From Ruminiclostridium papyrosolvens C7 (GTDB lineage Bacteria > Bacillota > Clostridia > Acetivibrionales > DSM-1351): 64,000 nt of DNA. The notes under the pieces were generated by a model. It made no database searches, was not told the origin of the DNA, and saw nothing but the letters and a program-made list of their open reading frames with translations. Shown here one piece after another: positions 17,891 to 28,701 of this stretch. Both the position numbers and the translations under genes were made by a program. The stretch's first letter is position 1. Every line of letters starts with the position of its first letter. Where the stretch lies: positions 1-64,000 of the forward strand of contig NZ_ATAY01000014.1 of NCBI RefSeq assembly GCF_000421965.1. Direction: 5' to 3'.

Positions 17891-19420
17891 TTATTTCAAT
17901 ATTGTGCTAAGCTGGGTAAAATCATCTTTTAATGATTTGTAGAGCTTTGTATACAGCTTGTAGAAATCATCATATTTATTTATTCTATCTTCAATCGGAG
18001 CAAGAGTGTCTTTAACCTTTATAACATCTTCACAAGCTTGAGGAACGCTGTCATATATACCTGCACCAACTCCTGCAAGGATTGCTACACCCAAAGCCGG
18101 TCCTTCATCAGAACGGATACGGTTTATATTGGTACCGAATACGTCAGCCTGCATTTGTCTCCAGATTCCGCTCTTTCCGCCTCCGCCTGAAGCTCTTACC
18201 TCTGATATATCTACACCCATTTCCTTAATTATTTCAAGGCAATCCCTCAAGCTGAAGGTTACACCTTCCATTATTGAACGGATAAAGTGTGGTTTTGTGT
18301 GCTTTGCAGTCAGACCAAAGAATACACCTTTTGCATTTGGATCAAGGTGAGGAGTTCTTTCTCCCATCAAATATGGAAGATAAATAAGACCATCGCTGCA
18401 AGGTTTTATAGTTTCAGCTTCCGCATCAAGGAGCTTGTATACATCAATGTCTGAAAGTTCAGAAGTCATCATTTCTTCCATACAGAAGTTGTCTCTGAAC
18501 CATTTGAGTGAAAGTCCAGCACCTTGTGTAACACCCATTACATGGTAGGTATTAGGTACAGCGTGGCAGAATGTATGCACTCTTCCAAGAGGGTCTATTG
18601 TAAGCTTGTCTGTATATGCAAAAACAACACCTGATGTTCCGATAGTAGATGATACTATACCTGACTTAACAATACCGTTTCCAACTGCACCTGCAGCTTG
18701 GTCACCGGCACCGCCGACTACAATTGTTCCGGCGTTTAGTCCTGTCTGGTCTGCTGCTGATGAAGTAACCTTTCCGGTAACTTCCTGAGATTCATACATT
18801 TTACCAAGCATTGAAGTTGATAATCCCAATTTATCAAGAACTTCGGTACTCCACTCTCTTTTTGCGATATTCATTAACTGCATACCGCTGGCATCAGAAA
18901 CCTCAGTAGCGTACTCTCCTGTTAATCTAAATCTGATATAGTCTTTTGGTAACAATATTTTTGCTACTTTTTCAAATATCTGAGGCTCATTATTTTTAAC
19001 CCACATGATTTTTGAAGCAGTAAACCCTGTAAGTGCCGGGTTTGCAGTAATTTCTATCAATCTCTTCCTACCAATGAGGTCAGTAATCTGATCACATTCA
19101 GCAGCACTTCTCTGGTCACACCAAATTATGGCATTTCTTAATACTTTGTCATCCTTATCCAGTAAAACGGCTCCATGCATCTGTCCGGACAATCCAACGC
19201 CCTTAACCTCTCTTTTATCAACGCCACTTTTTAACATGACATTATTTATACTTTCGCATGTGCCCTTCCACCATTCTTCAGGATCCTGTTCAGCCCAGCC
19301 AAGGTTAGGCTGATAAAGAGGATATTCAACTGTAGAGCTTGCAACAGGCTTTCCAGCCTCATCAAATAATACTGTTTTTACACCCGATGTTCCTAGATCA
19401 ATACCAATAAGAAAAGACAA
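17891..19420 (-). CDS. xylB: xylulokinase
   Basis: A 509-residue FGGY-family sugar kinase that phosphorylates D-xylulose to xylulose 5-phosphate. The N-terminal phosphate motif GIDLGTSGVKT, the substrate-binding GQMHG segment near residue 78 and the catalytic GGAGDQAAGAVG motif are all present. The start is TTG at 19420, with an AGGGGG site about 8 bases upstream; no ATG fits better. First gene of the xyl operon, directly behind the palindromic promoter. Confidence 0.96.
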   Translation of the reverse strand: MSFLIGIDLGTSGVKTVLFDEAGKPVASSTVEYPLYQPNLGWAEQDPEEWWKGTCESINNVMLKSGVDKREVKGVGLSGQMHGAVLLDKDDKVLRNAIIWCDQRSAAECDQITDLIGRKRLIEITANPALTGFTASKIMWVKNNEPQIFEKVAKILLPKDYIRFRLTGEYATEVSDASGMQLMNIAKREWSTEVLDKLGLSTSMLGKMYESQEVTGKVTSSAADQTGLNAGTIVVGGAGDQAAGAVGNGIVKSGIVSSTIGTSGVVFAYTDKLTIDPLGRVHTFCHAVPNTYHVMGVTQGAGLSLKWFRDNFCMEEMMTSELSDIDVYKLLDAEAETIKPCSDGLIYLPYLMGERTPHLDPNAKGVFFGLTAKHTKPHFIRSIMEGVTFSLRDCLEIIKEMGVDISEVRASGGGGKSGIWRQMQADVFGTNINRIRSDEGPALGVAILAGVGAGIYDSVPQACEDVIKVKDTLAPIEDRINKYDDFYKLYTKLYKSLKDDFTQLSTILK

Positions 19421-19441
19421 TGTATAGTCCCCCTCTCCAAA

Positions 19442-19474
19442 GTATACTTTATAATATTATATTATAAAGTATAC
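19442..19474. promoter_or_regulatory. perfect 33-bp palindromic xyl operator
   Basis: The left arm GTATACTTTATAATAT (19442-19457) and right arm ATATTATAAAGTATAC (19459-19474) are exact reverse complements around a single T. The upstream edge contains the xylB -10 box, so a bound repressor would block promoter opening and the start site. The ROK protein encoded in the operon is the obvious ligand. Confidence 0.8.
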
Positions 19475-19496
19475 CAAGCTATGATAGTTTTGTCAA
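19468..19496 (-). promoter_or_regulatory. sigma-A promoter of xylB-xylR-xylA
   Basis: TTGACA (19496-19491) and TATACT (19473-19468) on the minus strand, with a 17-base spacer. The -10 box forms the outer arm of the operator palindrome. Confidence 0.8.
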
Positions 19497-19639
19497 AATA
19501 TATTTCGGTTTTATAACTTAGTTTTTGTACAAACTTTACAAAGAATCATAATCAAGGTATTCATGTTTATGGTTTGCAAATTTTTTATTTAAATACATAA
19601 ATTTAATAAATAAAATCATTTATTTTAATATGCCTTATA

Positions 19640-19672
19640 AAAATAAAAAGGGCAGAACAATAAGTTCCACCC
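19640..19672 (-). terminator. probable terminator after the 85-residue protein gene
   Basis: On the minus strand GGGtGGAAC pairs with GTTCtgCCC around a short loop and is followed by TTTTTATTTTTAT. Confidence 0.5.
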
Positions 19673-19698
19673 ATACTATATTCAAAATATATTTTTAG

Positions 19699-19956
19699 CT
19701 AATATAATGTTATCTCGAACCTGTCAAATTTAATTTCCTCACCGAAGTGATCGCCATTAAAACTGGTTTTTCTATATAATCCAAAATCTGTGGTATTCTT
19801 TTTAAGCCAAATCGGAACTTCTATATCAAGTTTCTTGCAAACCTGAATAAGGCATTCCTCAAGTTGGTCCCTGAAATCCTCGGATGTTCCCTGCGGTTCA
19901 GCCCACGCTTCATTTATGAGTTTTCCCTGCTTTATTATTCTGCCATAGAGCTTCAA
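19699..19956 (-). CDS. conserved hypothetical protein, 85 residues
   Basis: A small soluble protein with no recognised family, signal peptide or membrane segment. It opens MKLYGRIIKQGKLINEAW and has an acidic Cys-containing helix (EDFRDQLEECLIQVCKKLDI), predicted as an alpha/beta mix ending in a beta-strand-like FDRFEITLY. Coding potential is supported by a ribosome-binding GGGGATCAA region upstream, balanced codon use and a following terminator. It stands alone between the xyl and branched-chain amino acid operons. Function unknown. Confidence 0.65.
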   Translation of the reverse strand: MKLYGRIIKQGKLINEAWAEPQGTSEDFRDQLEECLIQVCKKLDIEVPIWLKKNTTDFGLYRKTSFNGDHFGEEIKFDRFEITLY

Positions 19957-20059
19957 TTGATTTGATCCCCTTATATAATTAGTTTTTCTTTAATACTATT
20001 ATACAGTAAATCAAAAAAAATACAGCCGACATTTAAACATATTTGTAAAAATTGTTATT

Positions 20060-21631
20060 CTAAATATCTGACTTCATTAGTTTGTGCTCTACCGAATCCA
20101 CCAACGCTCGCCAGCTGGCTTCAATTATGTCGGAAGATACCCCCACAGTCGTCCAGACTTCCTGTCCATCAGTAGTTTCTATCAGAACTCTAACCTTTGA
20201 TGCAGTCGCAAAATTAGAATCAAGTACCCTAACCTTGTAGTCAGTAAGCTTCATTTCCGCTATTTTGGGATAAAACCTCTCCAAAGCTTTTCTTAAAGCT
20301 TTATCAAGTGCGTTTACAGGTCCGTCTCCTTCTGCTGCAGTTATCTCTGTCTGCTCTCCTACAACTATTTTTATCATGGCAGATGAATTTACACTATTTA
20401 TGGTTGGTTCATTTACTATAACTTTAAACTCTTTCAATTCAAAGAAAGATTTGTATTTACCAAGCATTTTCCGGATAACAAGTTCAAATGAACTTTCCGC
20501 ACCTTCATACTGGTAACCCTCATACTCAAGCTCTTTCAATCTTTCAATTATTCTTTTGGTTTCAGAGGAATCCTTGGTTATAGTACTGTCTATTTTGTTT
20601 ATGATGTTCATAACCGCACTTCTGCCTGCCACTTCGGACATAAGAATTACACGCTGATTTCCCACAACCTCAGGATTTATCATTTCGTAGGCAGAAGTGT
20701 TCTTATTTACCGCATCAGCATGCATTCCAGCTTTGTGTGCAAATGCACAGTTTCCAACGAAAGGTGCTCTTTCGTCATGTATTATATTTGCAACCTCACT
20801 TACAAACCTTGCAGTAGGTGTAAGATAAGACATATTATCACTGGGTATACACTTATATCCCATCCTAAGCTGAAGGTTTGGGATAATTGTGCAAAGATTG
20901 GCATTCCCGCATCTTTCGCCAAAGCCGTTAATTGTTCCCTGTATCTGTACCGCTCCTGCCTCTACCGCAGAAATAGACCCTGCTACGGCCATTCCGTTAT
21001 CATTGTGGCAGTGAATTCCAATTGCACAATCAACCGTTTCCCTTACTTTCTTTGTAATTCTGGCTATATGGGAAGGCAGTCCTCCTCCCTTGGTATCACA
21101 AAGGCATATGATATCCGCTCCTGCATTACATGCCTTCTTCAAGGTTTCAATAGCATATTCGGGATTTGCATCATAACCGTCAAAAAAATGTTCCGCATCG
21201 TAAACAACAGTTTTTCCTTTTTCTTTTAAAAATTTGACTGTATCATATATCATATTAAGATTTTCGTCCAGAGTAGTTTTTAATATATCAGTAACCTGAA
21301 AATCCCAAGACTTTCCAAATACAGCTATCGCTTCGGTACCTGCATGTAGAAGAGATTGTATGTTCACATCATCTTCTGCTTTTATATTTGCCCTTCTGGT
21401 TGACCCAAAAGCAATTATTTTGGACGTCCTCAATTTCATTTTTAATACTCTTTCAAAAAACTCAAGATCTTTCGGATTTGAACCGGGATTACCCGCTTCA
21501 ATGTAGTCAATACCCAGTTCATCAAGCTTTGAAACAATTTTCAGTTTATCCTCAACTGTAAATGATATTCCCAGCGCCTGAGCCCCATCTCTCAAAGTTG
21601 AATCATACATGATTATTTTGTTATTCTCCAT
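20060..21631 (-). CDS. cimA: (R)-citramalate synthase
   Basis: A 523-residue HMGL-like/LeuA-family enzyme condensing pyruvate and acetyl-CoA to citramalate, the threonine-independent entry to isoleucine. The catalytic DSTLRDGAQALGISF opening differs from the [13 protein letters not shown] of LeuA in the way typical of CimA (TIGR00977 type). The metal-binding HCHNDNGMAVA is present, and the C-terminal LeuA_dimer regulatory domain spans about residues 395-515. It follows leuA, but a terminator stands between, so expression may be partly independent. GAAAGGAGAAA precedes the ATG at 21631. Confidence 0.92.
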   Translation of the reverse strand: MENNKIIMYDSTLRDGAQALGISFTVEDKLKIVSKLDELGIDYIEAGNPGSNPKDLEFFERVLKMKLRTSKIIAFGSTRRANIKAEDDVNIQSLLHAGTEAIAVFGKSWDFQVTDILKTTLDENLNMIYDTVKFLKEKGKTVVYDAEHFFDGYDANPEYAIETLKKACNAGADIICLCDTKGGGLPSHIARITKKVRETVDCAIGIHCHNDNGMAVAGSISAVEAGAVQIQGTINGFGERCGNANLCTIIPNLQLRMGYKCIPSDNMSYLTPTARFVSEVANIIHDERAPFVGNCAFAHKAGMHADAVNKNTSAYEMINPEVVGNQRVILMSEVAGRSAVMNIINKIDSTITKDSSETKRIIERLKELEYEGYQYEGAESSFELVIRKMLGKYKSFFELKEFKVIVNEPTINSVNSSAMIKIVVGEQTEITAAEGDGPVNALDKALRKALERFYPKIAEMKLTDYKVRVLDSNFATASKVRVLIETTDGQEVWTTVGVSSDIIEASWRALVDSVEHKLMKSDI

Positions 21632-21697
21632 ATAATTTCTCCTTTCTTATAAAATAAATTAACCTGCCTTCCTCGGGAATATCAGGTATTCAAAGCT

Positions 21698-21730
21698 AAA
21701 AAAGCAGCCCTTAAAGGGGCTGCTTTTTTT
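21698..21730 (-). terminator. terminator between leuA and cimA
   Basis: AAAGCAGCCCTT and AAGGGGCTGCTTT form a stem followed by TTTTTT on the minus strand, 12 bases after the leuA stop and about 65 bases before the cimA start. Confidence 0.8.
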
Positions 21731-21742
21731 ATCAAGCTCCCC

Positions 21743-23269
<1,527 letters not shown>

Positions 23270-23347
23270 ATTAATTCCCCCTTACATTCTCATATTCATA
23301 AATATCTAAAATTAAAATAAATTAATAAAATCAACAATTCTGTTTGT

Positions 23348-23380
23348 GAATTAGTAAGCTTATAAAAGCTATACTAATTC
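23348..23380 (-). other. intercistronic hairpin between ilvC and leuA
   Basis: GAATTAGTAAGCTT and AAGCTATACTAATTC pair with a one-base bulge around ATAA. No T-run follows, so a processing or stabilising stem is more likely than a terminator. Confidence 0.5.
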
Positions 23381-23409
23381 ATCAAACATATTCTTTTTAT
23401 ATATTATTA

Positions 23410-24405
23410 TTACTTTTTCAACCAGCTCATCATTTTTCTAAGCTCTGCTCCTACTGTCTCCAACTGGTGTTCAGATTCATTTCTTCTCATTGATATAAAG
23501 TTTGCTCTTCCGGCTGCTTTATTTTCAATTATCCAGTTGGCAGCGAACTTACCATCCTGAATTTCTTTAAGCACCTTTTTCATTTCTTTTCTGGTTTCGT
23601 CTGTGATTATTCTCTTTCCTGTTACATAATCACCGTATTCTGCAGTGTCACTAATGGAATATCTCATTTCGCCGAAGCCGCCCTGATTGATAAGGTCTAC
23701 AATCAGCTTCATTTCATGTATACACTCAAAGTAAGCTATTTCAGGCTGATATCCTGCTGCAACCAATGTTTCAAAACCGGCCTTCATTAATTCTGTTACA
23801 CCGCCGCAAAGTACAGCCTGTTCACCGAACAAGTCGGTTTCTGTCTCTTCTCTGAAGGTTGTTTCAAGTATCCCTGCTCTGCCTGCTCCAATGCCGGAAG
23901 CATATGCCAAAGCGTATTCCTTTGCTTTTCCGGAAGCATCCTTTTCAACTGCAATCAGTGCAGGAACACCTCTTCCTTCCTTGTACTGACTTCTTACAGT
24001 GTGGCCAGGGCCCTTTGGTGCAACCATGATTACATCGACATCAGCCGGAGCAACTATCTGCTTGAAGTTTATATTGAAGCCGTGTGCAAACATAAGGATG
24101 TTACCTGCTTCAAGGTTAGGTGCTATACACTCTTCATACATTGCCGCCTGTTTTTCGTCAGGAATGAGAATCATTATGATTTCAGCCATTTTCGCTGCCT
24201 CTGCGGTATCATAAACCTTCAACCCGTCAGCCTCAACCTGCTTTCTTCTTGCAGACGTCGGAGTAAGTCCTACTATTACATTAACTCCGCTGTCCTTTAG
24301 GTTTTGTGCATGTGCGTGCCCCTGACTTCCGTATCCTATAACCGCTACTGTTTTTCCCTCCAGTAGTTTCAAATTGCAGTCACTGTCATAATACATTTTT
24401 GCCAT
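23410..24405 (-). CDS. ilvC: ketol-acid reductoisomerase
   Basis: A 331-residue class I KARI that converts acetolactate or acetohydroxybutyrate to the dihydroxyacids of the valine and isoleucine pathways using NAD(P)H and Mg2+. The cofactor motif [10 protein letters not shown] lies at 25-34. The conserved KGPGHTVR and the metal-binding [11 protein letters not shown] and [12 protein letters not shown] segments are intact. It follows ilvN by 64 bases. Confidence 0.97.
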   Translation of the reverse strand: MAKMYYDSDCNLKLLEGKTVAVIGYGSQGHAHAQNLKDSGVNVIVGLTPTSARRKQVEADGLKVYDTAEAAKMAEIIMILIPDEKQAAMYEECIAPNLEAGNILMFAHGFNINFKQIVAPADVDVIMVAPKGPGHTVRSQYKEGRGVPALIAVEKDASGKAKEYALAYASGIGAGRAGILETTFREETETDLFGEQAVLCGGVTELMKAGFETLVAAGYQPEIAYFECIHEMKLIVDLINQGGFGEMRYSISDTAEYGDYVTGKRIITDETRKEMKKVLKEIQDGKFAANWIIENKAAGRANFISMRRNESEHQLETVGAELRKMMSWLKK

Positions 24406-24469
24406 ATTCTTAAGCCTCCCAATATTTTAATCATTGCAATTCTATATAATTGCATTGTTTTTATGTTGA

Positions 24470-24982
24470 CTATATTTCTTCCGTACTTCCTGCCTTAATA
24501 TACTTATTGCCTCTTTCAATGGCAATTGTACCTGTTCTTACGATTTCCTTTATACCAAACTGCCTGAGCATATCCTCAAGAGCCCTGACTTTATCACCGG
24601 AACCTGATATTTCAACTGTTAATGTATTTTTTGATACATCTACAATTTTTGCTCTGAATATTTCAACTATCTGCACTATTTCAGACCTTGTAGAGGATGT
24701 TGCATTAACCTTTATCAGAGCAAGTTCACGGCTGACGGATTCAGAATTTTCCAAAGCCCTTATCTTGATTATGTCAATTAACTTATTAAGCTGCTTGCTT
24801 ACCTGCTCAACGGTATATTCGTCTCCGTCAACTACAATAGTCATTCGTGATACTTCAGGATTCTCTGTTACCCCTACTGCAAGGCTATCAATGTTGAACC
24901 CCCTCCTGCTGAATAAACCTGCTACTCTGGACAATACTCCGGAGCGGTTTTCAACCAGTACAGAAAGTGTATGCTTCGCCAT
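24470..24982 (-). CDS. ilvN: acetolactate synthase small (regulatory) subunit
   Basis: A 170-residue subunit with an N-terminal ACT domain (HTLSVLVENRSGVLSRVAGLF) and the C-terminal ALS_ss_C domain. It activates the large subunit and provides valine feedback inhibition. It starts 18 bases after the ilvB stop. Confidence 0.95.
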   Translation of the reverse strand: MAKHTLSVLVENRSGVLSRVAGLFSRRGFNIDSLAVGVTENPEVSRMTIVVDGDEYTVEQVSKQLNKLIDIIKIRALENSESVSRELALIKVNATSSTRSEIVQIVEIFRAKIVDVSKNTLTVEISGSGDKVRALEDMLRQFGIKEIVRTGTIAIERGNKYIKAGSTEEI

Positions 24983-25000
24983 TTCTTATTCCCCCTCTGT

Positions 25001-26623
25001 CTAAACCGTTTCTTCTTCAGGATCAATACTACATTCCAGCAGATATACATTATCATCAGCAAGGAATCTGTCCAATGCACTGTCAATCTGCGAATTACAG
25101 GATATTCTTTCAGATTTGAATCCATAGGCTTCCGCTATTTTAACGAAATCAGGATTATCATCAAGAAATACCTGTGAATATCTCTTTTTATATTTGTTCT
25201 TCTGTATTTCTCGAACCATACCAAGCCTGTTGTTATTGAGTATGAGGATTTTTACTCCCAGCCTGTTCTGCTTTATGGTACCCATCTCCGGCATTGACAT
25301 CTGAAAACTTCCGTCACCGCCTATAACAACTACCGTACTGTCAGGTTTGCCTGTCTTGGCTCCGATGCCCGCCGGAAGGCCATAGCCCATAGTTCCCAAT
25401 CCCCCTGAGGTAATAAAAGAACCCGGTTTTCTTGCAATAAAATTGTTTGCGGCCCATATCTGATTCTGTCCGACTTCCGTAACTACTATTGCGTCATCAT
25501 TAAGTCTTTTTGAAAGTTCAGCTATAAGCTTCTTAGGGTTTACATAACTGCTTTTCTCCGTTAATTCAACTTTATTCTTTTTAACAGCCTGTTGCAGACT
25601 ATCGAGCCATTGTGAAGTATTACAGTTTTGAATAGACTTATATAAGTCCTCAACAATCAATCCGGCATCTCCTACCACAGGTATCGTGGTACTTACATTT
25701 TTCCCTATCTCGGCAGGGTCAATGTCAATATGAATTATTCTAGCCTTTTCAGCTATCTTGCCGGCTGTTCCCAAAGCACGATCTCCCACTCTGGCCCCGA
25801 TTATTATAAGGAGGTCAGTGTTATGTACCGCATAGTTGGCTGCATATACTCCATGGGAACCTAACATTCCTAAATTCAAAGGATGGCCTACCGGGATTGA
25901 GCCGATTCCCATTAACGTTGTCACTACAGGTATTTGATACTTCTCTGCAAGCCTTGTCATTATTTCCGAAGCCTTTGCAGAAATAACTCCCCCTCCTGCA
26001 CAAATAACCGGCCTTTGTGAGCCCGAAACCGCCTCAGCAATCTTTTTTATCTGCTGGGGATGACCTTTGTAATTTGGCTTATATCCCTTAATATCTACCT
26101 CATTTGGATATCTGAAATCAAGTATATCTGTCTGTATGTCCACAGGTACATCTATCAGTACTGGCCCAGGCCTACCGGTAGATGCAATATGGAAAGCTTC
26201 TTTTACTATTCTGGGTAAATCCTTGACGTTTTTTACCAAGTAATTATGCTTGCAGAAGGGTTCTGTAGCTCCAGTAATGTCTGCCTCCTGAAACACATCC
26301 CTGCCTATCAGATCAAGGGATACCTGCCCTGTAATAGCTACCATTGGAATTGAATCCGAATATGCAGTTGCAATCCCTGTTATAAGGTTTGTCGCACCGG
26401 GCCCCGAGGTAGCCACACACACTCCTGTTTTTCCGGTAACTCTTGAATATCCGCTGGCAGCATGTGCTGCTCCCTGCTCGTTTCTTGTAAGTGTGTGATT
26501 GATATCTGAATCCAGCAGTGCATCATAAAATGGACAGATTGCCGCACCGGGATATCCGAAAATTGTAGTTACGTTTTCCAACTCAAGTGCCTTTACCAAT
26601 GCTTGAGCTCCTGTTATTTTCAA
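25001..26623 (-). CDS. ilvB: acetolactate synthase large (catalytic) subunit
   Basis: A 540-residue ThDP/FAD enzyme that forms acetolactate from two pyruvates, or acetohydroxybutyrate. The catalytic Glu region FGYPGAAICPFYDAL, the FAD-binding middle domain and the ThDP motif GDGSFQMSMPE are present. The start is TTG at 26623 (KITGAQALVKALE), seven bases after GGAGG; an open frame continues upstream to 26794 but runs through the T-box leader, so it is not coding. First gene of the branched-chain operon. Confidence 0.96.
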   Translation of the reverse strand: MKITGAQALVKALELENVTTIFGYPGAAICPFYDALLDSDINHTLTRNEQGAAHAASGYSRVTGKTGVCVATSGPGATNLITGIATAYSDSIPMVAITGQVSLDLIGRDVFQEADITGATEPFCKHNYLVKNVKDLPRIVKEAFHIASTGRPGPVLIDVPVDIQTDILDFRYPNEVDIKGYKPNYKGHPQQIKKIAEAVSGSQRPVICAGGGVISAKASEIMTRLAEKYQIPVVTTLMGIGSIPVGHPLNLGMLGSHGVYAANYAVHNTDLLIIIGARVGDRALGTAGKIAEKARIIHIDIDPAEIGKNVSTTIPVVGDAGLIVEDLYKSIQNCNTSQWLDSLQQAVKKNKVELTEKSSYVNPKKLIAELSKRLNDDAIVVTEVGQNQIWAANNFIARKPGSFITSGGLGTMGYGLPAGIGAKTGKPDSTVVVIGGDGSFQMSMPEMGTIKQNRLGVKILILNNNRLGMVREIQKNKYKKRYSQVFLDDNPDFVKIAEAYGFKSERISCNSQIDSALDRFLADDNVYLLECSIDPEEETV

Positions 26624-26659
26624 TGGCAATCCTCCTTTTTTACTATAGGTTATACTCAG

Positions 26660-26991
26660 ATTAGTTATAAAAAACCCCTCATCTCTGCTATTACGCAGGG
26701 ACGAGGGGATAATTCCACCGTGGTACCACCCTGATTTGATGCAGTTTATAAACTGCATCCTCAGTGAGCAACCGGACGCGTGTCCGTGCTCCATAGCTAT
26801 ATCGTTGCCAACGCCGATACTTAATCAAGTTGAATCTTTGGGTATCGGGCCTCCGGAATGAGTTATACATGTATTTACTGTACCGTCTTCCACCAACCGC
26901 CGGCTCTCTTTAACAAATCAATACATCTTGTTTTCCATCATAAGCTATATTATGATAATTAATTCTTACAAAAGTTGTAAGTCTTGGTTTA
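26660..26991 (-). promoter_or_regulatory. T-box riboswitch leader of the ilvB operon
   Basis: The T-box core AGGGTGGTACCACGG lies at 26732-26718 on the minus strand, followed by the terminator stem (CCCCTC 26675-26680 with GAGGGG 26703-26708) and its T-run. Upstream are the stem I features AAAGAGAG and GTTGGTGGAAG. By alignment with the leuS leader in this window (AACTC followed by a CG-GGAG stretch), the specifier is probably CTC (Leu) at 26862-26860; that assignment is tentative. Uncharged tRNA should favour the antiterminator and transcription of ilvB. Confidence 0.9.
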
Positions 26992-26997
26992 GAAATA

Positions 26998-27026
26998 ATT
27001 ATAGCATCATATTTATAGAGCGTCAA
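26998..27026 (-). promoter_or_regulatory. sigma-A promoter of the ilvB T-box operon
   Basis: TTGACG (27026-27021) and TATAAT (27003-26998) on the minus strand with a 17-base spacer. Predicted start near 26991, giving a leader of about 370 bases. Confidence 0.8.
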
Positions 27027-27100
27027 TAAAAGGCATTTAACGTTTTCTGACCAGTTTAGCTTGAGTTTTTAATGTTTTATGTTGTTGGGTAAATCGCAGC

Positions 27101-28660
27101 TCATAATCCTGAATATTCAAATAAATCAAAATCTGCCGTATTTCTGCTGTCATAACCATTGCTGCTGGCGAACATCCCTACATATGTCCCAATAAATCCC
27201 CCTGCTACATCAGTACTCAGTATTCTTCCGTCTACATTGAAAGCCAGTTCTATAAGCTGATTTTCATCCCCGAAGTAAAAGCTGTAATCCTGTCCGCATG
27301 CCTGAACTACCATATGAATACGTTTGTGCGTAATTTCCTTTTGAGCAATGATGCTTTCCTTTCCGTCAGTACATACGACCAGCCTTATTATATTTTTCTC
27401 ACCAGAGCGGGTACACTCTAACCTCATATGATAATTGTTATTTTGTATTACTAATATGCCTGCCGCTTCATTTTTGTTCTCAGGGGAAAACTCCATTATT
27501 GTTTTGGCCCGAAAATTAATATGCTGCTGGCGCCTGCCAATATAGCCGGGGTTTTTCTGCTCAGTTATTTTTACAGGTCTCAGCTTTAACCTTAAATGCC
27601 CCGGTCGGTCGGTAAGGCTGTAAAAGTTTTCTCTTGGAGTGCGTACAAAATTCCATTCAAACCCAAGCTTTTCATTGTCAAAATGGTCACAAGCCGTTAC
27701 TTCAACCGGATTATCCGAAGGAAGCTTAGGTCTTTCATACGTAAACTCGACTTTTCCGCTTAAAGGACTTACTACCGGCCAGCCATCTTCCCATGTAACG
27801 GGAATAAGAAATGTTTCACGGCCAAGGTTTCTGTAGTATCCTCCATACGGCCTTGATGCCAGCGCTACCATCCACCACTCGCCGTTTTGGGTTTCAATAA
27901 GGTCGGCATGGCCTACATTTGCAATAGGGTATTTTCTTCCCAAATGCCTGTGGGTAAGAATAGGATTTCCTTTGCAACCCTCATACGGGCCTGTTATACA
28001 TTTGCTTCTGGCAATTGTAACCGAATGGTGATAGTCTGTACCACCTTCAGCAATCATAAGATAATAATAGCCGTTAATTTTATATATATGTGGTCCTTCA
28101 GGCCACACAGCATTCTTCATTGCGCCTCTCCACAAGCCATATCTCGGGCCTGTCAGCTGCATCTTCCCAGTGTCCAGTTCCCGCATCCAGATTTCGTTGT
28201 CTCCATAGTAGGTTCCATCAGGTGCATCATTGGTCCCCATAAAATATATCTTTCCGTCATCATCAAAGAAAAGTGACGGGTCTATGCCGGGTGCATCTTC
28301 TAGCCAGTATGGTTCTGACCAAGGGCCTTCCGGTTTTTCCGCTGTTATTATAAAGTTGCCCTTTTTCCCTACGTTGGTACATGCTATATAAAACAAGCCT
28401 TTATTATATCTGATGGTTGGAGCATATATCCCTTGGGATTGTTCAAGTTCATCTAAGTTAAGCTGAGTCGTTCTCTCTAGGGCATGTCCTATTTGTTTCC
28501 AGTTAACTAAATCCTTGCTGTGGAAAATCGGCAGTCCCGGAAAATATGTAAAGCTTGATGTAACAAGGTAATAGTCATCGTTTACACGGCATATTGACGG
28601 ATCCGGATAAAACCCCGGCAATATGGGATTACTGAAATAATTACAATCTTTTTTTGTCAA
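27101..28660 (-). CDS. GH43 beta-xylosidase / alpha-L-arabinofuranosidase
   Basis: A 519-residue five-bladed beta-propeller glycosidase with a C-terminal beta-sandwich (from about residue 320), the GH43_11/12-type layout. The catalytic Asp is in NPILPGFYPDPSI, the pKa-modulating Asp in GIDPSLFFDDDG, and the acid Glu in VWPEGPHIY. No signal peptide, so it acts on imported xylo- or arabino-oligosaccharides. The start is TTG at 28660 with GGGAGG 8 bases upstream; an upstream in-frame ATG lies inside a strong inverted-repeat region. Product feeds the xyl operon. Confidence 0.9.
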   Translation of the reverse strand: MTKKDCNYFSNPILPGFYPDPSICRVNDDYYLVTSSFTYFPGLPIFHSKDLVNWKQIGHALERTTQLNLDELEQSQGIYAPTIRYNKGLFYIACTNVGKKGNFIITAEKPEGPWSEPYWLEDAPGIDPSLFFDDDGKIYFMGTNDAPDGTYYGDNEIWMRELDTGKMQLTGPRYGLWRGAMKNAVWPEGPHIYKINGYYYLMIAEGGTDYHHSVTIARSKCITGPYEGCKGNPILTHRHLGRKYPIANVGHADLIETQNGEWWMVALASRPYGGYYRNLGRETFLIPVTWEDGWPVVSPLSGKVEFTYERPKLPSDNPVEVTACDHFDNEKLGFEWNFVRTPRENFYSLTDRPGHLRLKLRPVKITEQKNPGYIGRRQQHINFRAKTIMEFSPENKNEAAGILVIQNNNYHMRLECTRSGEKNIIRLVVCTDGKESIIAQKEITHKRIHMVVQACGQDYSFYFGDENQLIELAFNVDGRILSTDVAGGFIGTYVGMFASSNGYDSRNTADFDLFEYSGL

Positions 28661-28701
28661 ATATAACGCCTCCCTACAGAAATATTTATTTTGAGTATCC
28701 G

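Noticed and set aside
20720-21229. Rightward open frame of 169 codons inside cimA
   Set aside because: Lies wholly antisense to conserved cimA codons and has a Cys-rich, low-complexity translation typical of shadows.
26624-26794. N-terminal extension of ilvB
   Set aside because: The frame is open but covers the T-box terminator stem and T-box core; the TTG at 26623 with GGAGG gives the family-typical start.
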